Positions 18,947-27,112 of a stretch of DNA of 64,000 nucleotides are shown piece by piece (position 1 is the stretch's first letter; every line of letters starts with the position of its first letter). The stretch comes from Lachnospiraceae bacterium (lineage in GTDB: Bacteria; Bacillota; Clostridia; Lachnospirales; Lachnospiraceae). The stretch lies in the NCBI GenBank assembly GCA_017463255.1, contig JAFTPP010000032.1:558001-622000 (forward strand). The letters are read 5' to 3'. Position numbers and translations under genes: made by a program. The notes below the pieces were generated by a model that was not told the origin of the DNA, did not search any database, and worked only from the letters and a program-made list of their open reading frames with translations.

Positions 18947-19030
18947 GCGCGAGTGCTGGAATTGGCAGACAGGCTAGACTAAGGATCTAGTGTTGGAAAC
19001 GACGTGTGGGTTCAAGTCCCATCTTGCGCA
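18947..19030 (+). tRNA. tRNA-Leu (anticodon AAG)
   Basis: A class II tRNA with acceptor GCGCGAG/CTTGCGC, discriminator A, anticodon stem CTAGA/TCTAG and loop CTAAGGA, giving AAG. A34 implies deamination to inosine for CUN reading (inference). CCA is not encoded. Confidence 0.93.
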
Positions 19031-19037
19031 TCTTCTG

Positions 19038-19071
19038 AGAACTGAAATCTATAAGGTTTCAGTTCTTTTTT
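19038..19071 (+). terminator. Terminator of tRNA-Leu(AAG)
   Basis: Plus-strand 10-bp stem AGAACTGAAA/TTTCAGTTCT with a 9-nt loop and TTTTTT. It just overlaps the stop codon of the convergent dipeptidase gene. Confidence 0.92.
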
Positions 19072-20107
19072 ATGCTAACATAACACTTAACGTCTCTATA
19101 AGATTTCTTCCCATAATTCCTGTTACAACATCTTTTTCCATTCCTTTGCGAAGCAAAAATGCAGTCCACTCCAGCCATTTATCATGGCCTGCTATCACAT
19201 CCTCTTTTTTAAGTCTTGCAACGTTTCTCATATACCGGTTGCAATTATCATACAAGTCCATTCCCATTCCTATGTTACGTTTTCCAACCATGAAAAGCAT
19301 GTATTCCAGATGAAGATATAATTTTTCCCATCCCTTAGCTCCCACCAAATATATATTGGAATTAAGCCCCACATAGCCTCTAAGTTTCCCTATATTCACA
19401 AGCTGCTTATCCGTAAGGTTTCTATACGAATGGTATATTGCCCTGGCATTTGAATGGGTTGCAACCGGGAAAAAAGAAGTATTAAAAACATCCGAATCCA
19501 ACAACTCATTGATTCCGTCATCATTTAAGTGACTCACATCTAAAAACATTCCCATTTTTTTCATTTGGCTGATAACATCCCAACCTTTATCCGTTATTTT
19601 TCCCTCCTGCTGCAAAGTGCTAGAGGCAGTTGCACTCCCTGTAGCAAAGGGATTTCTTCTGCTCCAGCAAAGAGCCGCTCCCCGGACACCAAGATCATAG
19701 AATAATTCCGGCAATTCCAAATCTCCCGTCAGACATTCCAAACCTTCCAAAAATAACAGCACTCCTACTTTATCCTTATTAACCGTAACATGATGAAGGC
19801 TATCCTTATTTGTAATAAGTACAACTTCTCCTTCACTTTCTTCTATTTCTCTTTTCACAGCCCCTATCTGCTTTAAAGCAACCTTTAAGGATAGCTCCGG
19901 CACATACTCGTTTTCCACAAAGACTGATAAAATAAGGAAATTAATACCTGCCCGTTTCCAGACAGGTAAATACTCTGTCTTTATAATCTTTTTTTCTCCC
20001 ATGTTCCTTCGGTACATTAATTCTACCGGCAAATCATAATGGCTGTCCGCAACCGGATATGTACAATGCAGTCTGTAAGCTTCCTCGTAATACTTATCTG
20101 CTTTCAT
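19070..20107 (-). CDS. Membrane dipeptidase family (M19) metallopeptidase
   Basis: A 345-aa protein with the M19 zinc motif DSHYDLP (variant of DxHxD), ALCWSRRNPFATG, MFLDVSHLND and THSNARAIY. Family members hydrolyse dipeptides, including D-residues, or related amides. There is no signal peptide, so it probably acts in the cytoplasm. It converges with tRNA-Leu(AAG) and is divergent from the amidotransferase gene at 20218. Confidence 0.88.
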   Translation of the reverse strand: MKADKYYEEAYRLHCTYPVADSHYDLPVELMYRRNMGEKKIIKTEYLPVWKRAGINFLILSVFVENEYVPELSLKVALKQIGAVKREIEESEGEVVLITNKDSLHHVTVNKDKVGVLLFLEGLECLTGDLELPELFYDLGVRGAALCWSRRNPFATGSATASSTLQQEGKITDKGWDVISQMKKMGMFLDVSHLNDDGINELLDSDVFNTSFFPVATHSNARAIYHSYRNLTDKQLVNIGKLRGYVGLNSNIYLVGAKGWEKLYLHLEYMLFMVGKRNIGMGMDLYDNCNRYMRNVARLKKEDVIAGHDKWLEWTAFLLRKGMEKDVVTGIMGRNLIETLSVMLA

Positions 20108-20217
20108 AAGCTTCTCCCGGATTTCTTCAGTATACTATATTCCGTTCATTCGCCGTTCATGTATCCGCTTCATTCATCATATAATTTGAATAACCAATTC
20201 TCATATAAGGAGCATCC

Positions 20218-20856
20218 ATGCCTCACGTATTGATTGCAGGTGACGAAAGAAAAACTCATAATTATATAAATGCACTGTTAAGAGCAGGTGCTTCCTGTGA
20301 CAGTTCCTTTTTTCCTCTTTCTGACCATTATGACGCACTGCTATTGCCGGGTGGTGGGGATATTGACCCTGCGTATTGGAATCAAACCGACCAGAGCAGT
20401 AAAAACATAATTCGTGAAGAGGACGAAGCCCAGTTCTTATTATTGAATCATTTCTTTGCCCATAGGAAACCTATTTTAGGAATCTGCAAAGGAATGCAAC
20501 TGATTAATGTATATTTTGGCGGTTCCCTGATTCAAGACCTTCCCACAGCTGCTCTTCACTCCTTTAACGAGACAGACCAATACCATATGACCTACATAAA
20601 AAAAGACTCCTATTTAGAATCTCTTTACGGGAAAGCCATTATAACAAACAGTGCCCACCATCAGGGTATTGATACCCTTGGCAGGCACTTAACAATTGAT
20701 GCTATTACAAAAGATAATGTGGTGGAAGCAATTTCACACACCAAACTCCCCATCATAGGTGTCCAGTGGCATCCTGAACGAATGCCTAAACTAAAACGTA
20801 ATGTCTATTTTGCAGATGGTGATAAACTTCTTTCCTACTTCTTATCCTTAATCTGA
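20218..20856 (+). CDS. Class I glutamine amidotransferase-like hydrolase (PuuD/gamma-Glu-GABA hydrolase family)
   Basis: A 212-aa peptidase C26-like protein with nucleophile C90 (GICKGMQLI) and H185/E187 (QWHPE). It resembles gamma-glutamyl-GABA hydrolase PuuD, but the GABA/putrescine pathway is not present here, so the amide substrate is open. AAGGAG precedes the ATG. It is one of few plus-strand genes, divergent from the dipeptidase gene. The pair could act on gamma-glutamyl peptides. Confidence 0.8.
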   Translation: MPHVLIAGDERKTHNYINALLRAGASCDSSFFPLSDHYDALLLPGGGDIDPAYWNQTDQSSKNIIREEDEAQFLLLNHFFAHRKPILGICKGMQLINVYFGGSLIQDLPTAALHSFNETDQYHMTYIKKDSYLESLYGKAIITNSAHHQGIDTLGRHLTIDAITKDNVVEAISHTKLPIIGVQWHPERMPKLKRNVYFADGDKLLSYFLSLI

Positions 20857-20869
20857 CTGCTTATCCATC

Positions 20870-22936
20870 CTAGTAAACAGGAATATCCTTGCAATCTTTG
20901 ATAAATACAGGAATAACATCCATTGGAGTCGGAACAGTGATATACTGTCCGCCTTCATAGGTTTCTCCTGTTTTTGCATTCTTCCATGTAGCTCCTTTCG
21001 GAAGGTATACAGAACGCTCTGTCATTCCTTCTTCCATTACCGGTGCTACCAAAAGATCAGGTCCGAACATATACTGGTCCTTTAATTCCCAACAAACAGA
21101 ATCATTCTGGAAATCATAGAACATAGGACGCATGATTAAGTCACCTGTTTCAGATACCCTTCTCATACATTCACGGATATATGGACGCAAACGTTCTCTC
21201 ATAAATAAGAACTCTTTTAAAATTTCATAATTATCTTCGCCAAAGCTCCATACTTCATTGTCCTGACCACTGGTTAACTGACGTACACCGTTAATGAATT
21301 CCTGCTCTCTTTCATACCAAGGAGAACGTTCTCCATGTAATCTGAATACCGGACAAAATACCCCCCATGCAAACCATCTGACCAAAAGTTCACGGAAAGA
21401 AGGATCGTCAATATTGCCGCCTAAGAATCCGCCGATGTCCGTTGTCCACCACGGAATTCCGGCAACACTCATATTAAGACCGGCCTGTAACTGTTCACGG
21501 AACGCTCTAAAGCTTGAATGGATATCACCTGACCAGGTTAAAACACCATACTTCTGGCTTCCTGCCCATGCACAACGTACCAAGCTCATTACATCCTTTT
21601 CTCCGGCAGCTTTCAAACCGTCATAGAAGCCTTTTGCATACATAACAGGATAAATATTGGTACACTGTAATGCCGGACCTGCATAATAACGGTAATTATC
21701 AAAATCATATGGTCCGTATTCCGGTTCAGCTTCATCTAACCAGAATGTCTTAATACCTAAGCTGTAATAGTTTTCTTTACATTTATTCCATACAAATTCC
21801 TGAGCACCCGGATGTGTTGCATCGTAGAATACAGTATCTCCCATCCAGTTCATATGGAAGCTGCTTCCTCTGTCTGCATTGACAAGATATCCCTTGTCTG
21901 CCATTTCACCGTAGTTAATACTTCTTTCATCAATGGTTGGCCATACAGATACGCAGGTTTCAATTCCAAGTTCCTTTAACTCTTTTACCATTGCTGCCGG
22001 GTCCGGCCAGTCTCTTGGTTCAAATCTAAAGTCACCCTGTCTTGTCCAGTGGAAGAAATCCACCACGATAACGTCCATAGGAAGTCCGCGTTTTTTATGT
22101 TCTCTTGCTACTGCAAGTAACTCGTCCTGTGTACGGTAACGAAGTTTACACTGCCAGAAACCAATACCATATTCAGGCATCATAGGTGTTCTTCCCGTAA
22201 CAGCTGTATACTGTTCTTCGATTTCAGCCGGTGTATCACCTGCTGTCACAAAATAATCAAGCTTTTTAGTACTCTTTGCATACCATTCGGTCTTGTTGGT
22301 TCCGAATGTAGCAGTACCGATAGCCGGGTTGTTCCATAAGAATCCATATCCTAAATTAGAAATATAAAAAGGAACACTTGCCTGTGAATTACGATGTGCA
22401 AGTTCTAATGTTGCTCCTTTTTTATCAAGATTTGCTTCCTGATACTGACCCATACCAAAGATTTTTTCCCCGTCTACTGCTTCAAATCTTGCAGTAATAC
22501 TAAAATCGGTAGTTCCCTGAATTGCCTTAAACTCTCTTGCTTCTATTCTGAGCGGTGCGCAAAAACGGTCAATTCTGTCTCTGGTTCTCCAATATTCACT
22601 TAATAACAGTTCACCCTTTTGATTGTAAAAGCTAATCCAACCTTCTGTATTAACCTTTGCGGTAATTTTACCATTGGTAATACTTCCTGCAATTCCTGTT
22701 TCAAGGTGTTTATCATGTTCTTCACCCTTCCACCATGGCATGGTAAGATCAACTTCATGTAACTCAATCTTGGCATCACATGCTTGTGGCACTTCACTTA
22801 ATGCCCAGTCATTTGCATCCATCTTGGCTTCTTTAGTCATTCGTACACGCAATGAATTGCGTCCCCATGGTTCAATCCAAACCTGAGCGGGCCCGTTTGC
22901 AATAATCAGTTTGTTTTTTTCCTGTATCAGTCTCAT
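20870..22936 (-). CDS. GH31 family alpha-glycosidase (alpha-xylosidase-like)
   Basis: A 688-aa GH31 enzyme. The catalytic nucleophile is D401 in WLDEAEPE; a likely acid/base Asp is in WSGDIHS near residue 479. The overall pattern (TWSGDIHSSFRAFREQLQ, LVRWFAWGVF) resembles bacterial alpha-xylosidases/alpha-glucosidases. No signal peptide, so it probably acts on imported oligosaccharides. It lies 21 bp downstream of a sugar-binding-domain diguanylate cyclase gene, a likely operon. Confidence 0.9.
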   Translation of the reverse strand: MRLIQEKNKLIIANGPAQVWIEPWGRNSLRVRMTKEAKMDANDWALSEVPQACDAKIELHEVDLTMPWWKGEEHDKHLETGIAGSITNGKITAKVNTEGWISFYNQKGELLLSEYWRTRDRIDRFCAPLRIEAREFKAIQGTTDFSITARFEAVDGEKIFGMGQYQEANLDKKGATLELAHRNSQASVPFYISNLGYGFLWNNPAIGTATFGTNKTEWYAKSTKKLDYFVTAGDTPAEIEEQYTAVTGRTPMMPEYGIGFWQCKLRYRTQDELLAVAREHKKRGLPMDVIVVDFFHWTRQGDFRFEPRDWPDPAAMVKELKELGIETCVSVWPTIDERSINYGEMADKGYLVNADRGSSFHMNWMGDTVFYDATHPGAQEFVWNKCKENYYSLGIKTFWLDEAEPEYGPYDFDNYRYYAGPALQCTNIYPVMYAKGFYDGLKAAGEKDVMSLVRCAWAGSQKYGVLTWSGDIHSSFRAFREQLQAGLNMSVAGIPWWTTDIGGFLGGNIDDPSFRELLVRWFAWGVFCPVFRLHGERSPWYEREQEFINGVRQLTSGQDNEVWSFGEDNYEILKEFLFMRERLRPYIRECMRRVSETGDLIMRPMFYDFQNDSVCWELKDQYMFGPDLLVAPVMEEGMTERSVYLPKGATWKNAKTGETYEGGQYITVPTPMDVIPVFIKDCKDIPVY

Positions 22937-22957
22937 TATCTATCTCCAGTCTTTTTA

Positions 22958-24886
22958 TTATCTGTTACGTTCTCTTTTATGCCTTGCCTTTTCGGAATAC
23001 ATTGCATTATCGGCATAACGGATATAATCATCCAAATTATCATCCTTTTTCGGAACCGTTATATAACTTCCGAAACTTGCTCCGAGACTATATGGTTTAT
23101 CATGCTTTTTATTGAGTTCTTCAAGATATCCTTGTATGCCACCAACAATCTCATCCACACGTTCTTCAGCATTTGGTGCTCCCAAGGCAATCAGAAATTC
23201 ATCTCCACCGAATCTTGCAGCATACTCACCTTCTGCGACATTAAGTGTCATGGCAGTGGCAATACTCTTTAAAGCATAATCTCCTTCTTTATGTCCGTAG
23301 GAATCATTGATTATTTTTAACCCATCCATATCAATACTGATAACTGCAAAAGCATACTGTTTCTCTGTAGCTTCTGAGATGACGCCTTTTATATATTTAT
23401 AAAAACCACGCCTATTGTACAGATTGGTTAACATATCCTTATTAAAATAATTCTCACGTTCCGAAGCAACTTTATAATTTGTTAATACCTGCATCAAATT
23501 TACAATCAGGGAATGGAACGGCTTTGCCCGCATTACATATAAATGATCAAAACAGGCTGCCATATACCCTACTGTGTATTCTTCTGCATAAAGCGGTAAA
23601 ACAAACAATGTATTATGATCCTGCATGACAGTTTCAAAGTGGGGAACAATGTCTGCACGTTCTACTTTGTCTCCCCTGAAGAACTTAAGGTGGTTCTTGC
23701 GCATGGGGATATGCATAACCTCTGAAAATAAAGAAGCATTTTCCCGTTTTCTTTTTTTAATGGCTTTATCAAAATCAAAATGCTCATCTAACATATCTTC
23801 GTTAGTACAAATCCATATCTGATCTGCATCATTTGTTCTGGCATACTCCTCAAACCCTTTAAATACATCGGAAAGACTTTCCATATTATCTAAATAAGAT
23901 ACCATTCGATAAGCCTGTTCTTCAAAGTACTCATTATTTTTCACCTTGATTGCTAACTGATAGAACTTATCTGTTGAATCAACAATTTCTATTGGTGCAC
24001 ATCCGCAAGAACAGGATTTTTTAAAGATATAACTTAATTTACAATCCTTAGGAATTACAAGATGTCTTGATGTAGCATTTACAACCTTGAAAATCTGGTT
24101 AATCAATCCATCCATATTATATGTAGCTGTGGTAAGTCTTGGCGAATGATACTTCTCCATTTCAATACCGTCAAATCCCGTTACAATAATGTCATCCGGA
24201 ACTCTATAGCCATACTCTTTTAACCGTTGACATGCAGCAATGGCCATAATATCGTTAGCGCAAATAATTGCCTGCGGCAATTCCAGACCGCAGCTTAAAA
24301 AATCATCTACCGCTGCCTTAGCAGGTTCCTCCCAAAATTCCCCGTATCCGATACGTTCTTCTTCAATGGGAATATTATTATCCATAAGAACTCTTTTATA
24401 GCATTCCAAACGTTCTTCAGAAAAAGAATTCCCTTCCATACCTGCAATAAAATTAACCCGCCTCAATCGATGGTCTTCCACAACATGGCGCACAATCTTT
24501 TCAAAAGAATCCCCGTAACTAAACTCTATGTTATAGCAATCCTCTATATATTTATCTACAGAAATAATTGGAATCTCCGCCTGCTTTGCCAGCCTTACAA
24601 TCTTAGGAACCGTTTCTGTATCTTTAAACGTTTCAGAAAAAATAACAATTGCATCAAAACGCTCAGCATGCATAGCATCAAAAACAGAGCTTTCTGACTG
24701 GACATGCCTATCCCCTAAAGATAAATCCGAACAGGTAGAAAAAATGACCATTTTACAATTGGCTGTCTCACATTTTTTATCCAGTTCAAAAATAATATCT
24801 CTGGTCATATCATCATAAAACTTCGCATAACATACCGCTATCACATGATATGGTTTTCCTTGAGAATATTTTGAATATCCTGCCAT
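22958..24886 (-). CDS. LacI-type periplasmic-binding-fold sensor with GGDEF diguanylate cyclase domain
   Basis: A 642-aa protein. Residues ~10-280 have the Peripla_BP_3/LacI ligand-binding fold (TGFDGIEMEKYHSPRLTT) but no N-terminal HTH or membrane helix, so it is cytoplasmic. A Cys cluster (SCSCGC) is near 293. A middle region ~320-460 is unassigned (possibly GAF-like). The C-terminal GGDEF domain has an intact GGDEF (560-564) and no RxxD I-site just upstream. Prediction: a sugar or derivative controls c-di-GMP synthesis. It precedes the GH31 gene. Confidence 0.85.
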   Translation of the reverse strand: MAGYSKYSQGKPYHVIAVCYAKFYDDMTRDIIFELDKKCETANCKMVIFSTCSDLSLGDRHVQSESSVFDAMHAERFDAIVIFSETFKDTETVPKIVRLAKQAEIPIISVDKYIEDCYNIEFSYGDSFEKIVRHVVEDHRLRRVNFIAGMEGNSFSEERLECYKRVLMDNNIPIEEERIGYGEFWEEPAKAAVDDFLSCGLELPQAIICANDIMAIAACQRLKEYGYRVPDDIIVTGFDGIEMEKYHSPRLTTATYNMDGLINQIFKVVNATSRHLVIPKDCKLSYIFKKSCSCGCAPIEIVDSTDKFYQLAIKVKNNEYFEEQAYRMVSYLDNMESLSDVFKGFEEYARTNDADQIWICTNEDMLDEHFDFDKAIKKRKRENASLFSEVMHIPMRKNHLKFFRGDKVERADIVPHFETVMQDHNTLFVLPLYAEEYTVGYMAACFDHLYVMRAKPFHSLIVNLMQVLTNYKVASERENYFNKDMLTNLYNRRGFYKYIKGVISEATEKQYAFAVISIDMDGLKIINDSYGHKEGDYALKSIATAMTLNVAEGEYAARFGGDEFLIALGAPNAEERVDEIVGGIQGYLEELNKKHDKPYSLGASFGSYITVPKKDDNLDDYIRYADNAMYSEKARHKRERNR

Positions 24887-24997
24887 ACTAAACCTCCTAA
24901 TTCTCTTAGAATAGTCTGTCCCATAATAAAAATACTATATTCTATTTTACACTATCCGTTCATAACTTCAATGCAATAATTAGTGGTTTTTCCCATG

Positions 24998-26263
24998 CTA
25001 TATTAGGAATTCTTTGTACTTTCCCGCATCTTTTTTTGTACAATGAACCGTTATTTTCGTACCTTCTTCTAAATATTCCCGCTTTCTTATTGCACCTTTT
25101 GTCTCTAAATCTCCAACTACATCTCCTCTGTTATAGGGGACTAACATAGAGCAGTCACAATATCCCCCTGACAGCCTATTCTCAATGAGTTCCATTAATT
25201 CATCAAGACCCACTCCTTCTTTGGCAGAAATATATATTTTATCTTCCTGCACTTTCGGCAGATTTTCTGTTGGTACCACACAATCCGCTTTGTTATAAAC
25301 ATAAATAAGCGGTATATGACCTGCCCCCAGTTCTGCAAGGGTATGATTGGTAACTTCAATCTGTTCCTTATGGTTTATGTCTGATACATCCACTACCTGA
25401 AGGAGCAAATCAGCCTGCACAGCTTCTTCCAAAGTTGATTTAAATGCCTCTACCAAATTATGGGGAAGCTCATGGATAAAACCGACTGTATCAGATAATA
25501 ACACCGGCATCCTATCAGGCGCCTGTATCTTCCGCACAGTGGTATCTAGGGTTGCAAACAGCATGTCTTTGGCAAACACCTGCTTTTCCTCTTCCTTTTC
25601 ATATTTTTTTAACATAGAATTCATAAGTGTAGACTTTCCAGCATTGGTATATCCCACCAACGCCACTCTTGCAATTCCCGATTTATCCCTAAGCTTTCTC
25701 TGGGTTTGACGTTGGTTCACCACTTCTTTTAGTTCTCTTCGCATTTCATTTAAGCGGCGTTCCAAATATCTTCTGTCAAGCTCTAACTTCTTTTCACCTG
25801 CACCTTTGCTACTCTTACTTCCGCTGGCACCACCCTGACGGCTTAAAGCCTTACCGAGACCCGTTAATCTTGGTAACAAATACTGCAATCTTGCCACCTC
25901 AACCTGAAGCTTTGCCTCCCTTGATTTAGCTCTTGATGAAAAGATTTCCAAAATCAAAGTTGTCCTGTCCATAACCGCAATATCCAAGGCATCTTGAAGA
26001 TTTGCAAGCTGCGACGGACTTAAAGCATTATCAAAAATAACCATATCTGCTTCTAGTGAAGCTGCAAGCTCTTTTACCTCTGCCACTTTTCCTGTACCGA
26101 TATAGTATGCCTTATTAATATCCCATACTTTTTGGACCACACTGCCAACCACCTGCATATTACAGGCTTCGGCAAGCTTTCCTAATTCTTCCATGGATAA
26201 CTCAAAATTTATATTTTCTCCTGTGTCGGCTCCCACCAATAAAACCTTATCTTCCAAATTCAT
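24998..26263 (-). CDS. hflX: GTPase HflX
   Basis: A 421-aa ribosome-associated GTPase. The N-terminal HflX domain contains SSRAKSREAKLQVEVARLQY; a Gly-rich linker precedes the G domain with G1 GYTNAGKST, G3 DTVGF and G4 NKAD. It splits or rescues stalled ribosomes under stress. A start at 26263 follows AAAGGA. Upstream lies a GC-rich hairpin block and tRNA-Pro. Confidence 0.95.
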   Translation of the reverse strand: MNLEDKVLLVGADTGENINFELSMEELGKLAEACNMQVVGSVVQKVWDINKAYYIGTGKVAEVKELAASLEADMVIFDNALSPSQLANLQDALDIAVMDRTTLILEIFSSRAKSREAKLQVEVARLQYLLPRLTGLGKALSRQGGASGSKSSKGAGEKKLELDRRYLERRLNEMRRELKEVVNQRQTQRKLRDKSGIARVALVGYTNAGKSTLMNSMLKKYEKEEEKQVFAKDMLFATLDTTVRKIQAPDRMPVLLSDTVGFIHELPHNLVEAFKSTLEEAVQADLLLQVVDVSDINHKEQIEVTNHTLAELGAGHIPLIYVYNKADCVVPTENLPKVQEDKIYISAKEGVGLDELMELIENRLSGGYCDCSMLVPYNRGDVVGDLETKGAIRKREYLEEGTKITVHCTKKDAGKYKEFLI

Positions 26264-26277
26264 ATTCCTTTCCCCTA

Positions 26278-26409
26278 GCTCTCGAAGCTATGCATTTCGC
26301 TTGGCTCGTTGTTATAAAATAACGAATGTGCTATGCTCATTCGTCGCGCGCGAGCGGTGTGGCGTAGCCACTGGTTACCTTTCCGCGAGCTGCGCATCCA
26401 CGCGGAGCG
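26278..26409. other. GC-rich structured intergenic block
   Basis: This ~130-bp block between hflX and tRNA-Pro is far richer in GC than its surroundings. It contains small inverted repeats: TAGCT-AGCTA (around 26278-26292), CGAATG-CATTCG (around 26322-26344), and GTGGC-GCCAC (around 26357-26371). No coding sense was found on either strand. It may be a remnant of a mobile element; this is inference. Confidence 0.4.
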
Positions 26410-26451
26410 TTTTGTTTTATATGAATCCGCAAGGATTCGTATAAAACAAAA
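26410..26451. other. Long 19-bp-arm inverted repeat
   Basis: Arms of 19 bp (TTTTGTTTTATATGAATCC and its near-perfect complement, one G-T) around loop GCAA. The distal arm shares its A-tract with the tRNA-Pro terminator, so the two hairpins are nested and mutually exclusive at their edge. Confidence 0.75.
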
Positions 26452-26482
26452 AGTCTTGAAGCAACATCTGCATCAAGACTTT
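26446..26482 (-). terminator. Terminator of tRNA-Pro
   Basis: Minus-strand stem AAAGTCTTGA/TCAAGACTTT with a 13-nt loop, followed by TTGTTTT, 8 nt after the tRNA. Confidence 0.85.
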
Positions 26483-26489
26483 TCTCTCA

Positions 26490-26564
26490 TCGGAGTGACG
26501 TGATTCGAACACGCGGCCTCTACCTCCCTAAGATAGCGCTCTAGCCAAACTGAGCCACACCCCG
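26490..26564 (-). tRNA. tRNA-Pro (anticodon AGG)
   Basis: Full cloverleaf: acceptor CGGGGTG/CACTCCG, discriminator A, anticodon stem CTATC/GGTAG with loop TTAGGGA (AGG), T-arm TTCGAAT. A34 is unusual for a bacterial tRNA-Pro. CCA is not encoded. Confidence 0.94.
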
Positions 26565-26580
26565 TTAACATACGTTGCTT

Positions 26581-26609
26581 ATTATAAGTGAACCTGCGAA
26601 TAAAATCAA
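26581..26609 (-). promoter_or_regulatory. Promoter of tRNA-Pro
   Basis: -35 TTGATT (26604-26609), 17-bp spacer, -10 TATAAT (26581-26586) on the minus strand, 17 nt before the tRNA. Confidence 0.8.
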
Positions 26610-26710
26610 GTCTTTTTTACCATTCATCTCCTATTGTTTCTATTTTTATTATCTTTTACACTATTATTTGTGAATAGCTAACACAAATAACAGAAAAAGG
26701 AGGAAACTTA

Positions 26711-26761
26711 ATTCGCTTTAGATTCGAACAAAAAGCAGATGAACCTGTAAACAACAATTGA
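26711..26761 (+). CDS. Candidate 16-codon mini-ORF with ATT start
   Basis: A strong Shine-Dalgarno AGGAGG (26698-26703) lies 7 nt before ATT, opening a frame (M/I)RFRFEQKADEPVNNN that stops at TGA. A perfect 10-bp hairpin (26775-26798) follows 13 nt later. A weak upstream promoter (TTGTTT-17-TACACT) is possible. AUU is a rare start (known for infC), so coding is uncertain; the strong SD is the main evidence. Confidence 0.3.
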   Translation: MRFRFEQKADEPVNNN

Positions 26762-26774
26762 TACACATACACCT

Positions 26775-26802
26775 AAAGGCAGGATTACTCCTGCCTTTTC
26801 AT
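26775..26802 (+). terminator. Hairpin terminator, possibly bidirectional
   Basis: Perfect 10-bp stem AAAGGCAGGA/TCCTGCCTTT with a 4-nt loop and a short T stretch on the plus strand. It could end the mini-ORF transcript or, read the other way, the 90-aa gene. Confidence 0.65.
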
Positions 26803-26829
26803 TTTACATCATCATATTGCCTGTGGCTA

Positions 26830-27102
26830 TTATGCTGTGAGTTTAATCATTGTAAGTAAAGCTGCTATAATTCCAAGTACAATCAGGTAATATTTCATCC
26901 CCACTGTCTTTACCTTGGTTTTTGTATCTTTTTTCTCACGACTTTTAAGCAACTCATTCGCTCTGGTTATTTCCTCAGAAGAAACTCCAAATGGTAACTT
27001 ATCATTATGCTTTTTATTCTTGCTTGCAATCCGGACAGAATGCATTGCTGCAGTTCTTGACATTTCACTCATCATACGAAGTTTCTTTTCATTTTTATCC
27101 AT
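26830..27102 (-). CDS. Small protein with C-terminal membrane helix, unknown function
   Basis: A 90-aa, Lys-rich protein with one hydrophobic segment at ~68-88 and a short tail; a C-tail-anchored topology is likely. I do not recognise the family. It starts 10 bp after pepD with GAGGT upstream, so is probably co-transcribed with it. Confidence 0.6.
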   Translation of the reverse strand: MDKNEKKLRMMSEMSRTAAMHSVRIASKNKKHNDKLPFGVSSEEITRANELLKSREKKDTKTKVKTVGMKYYLIVLGIIAALLTMIKLTA

Positions 27103-27112
27103 TGCATACCTC

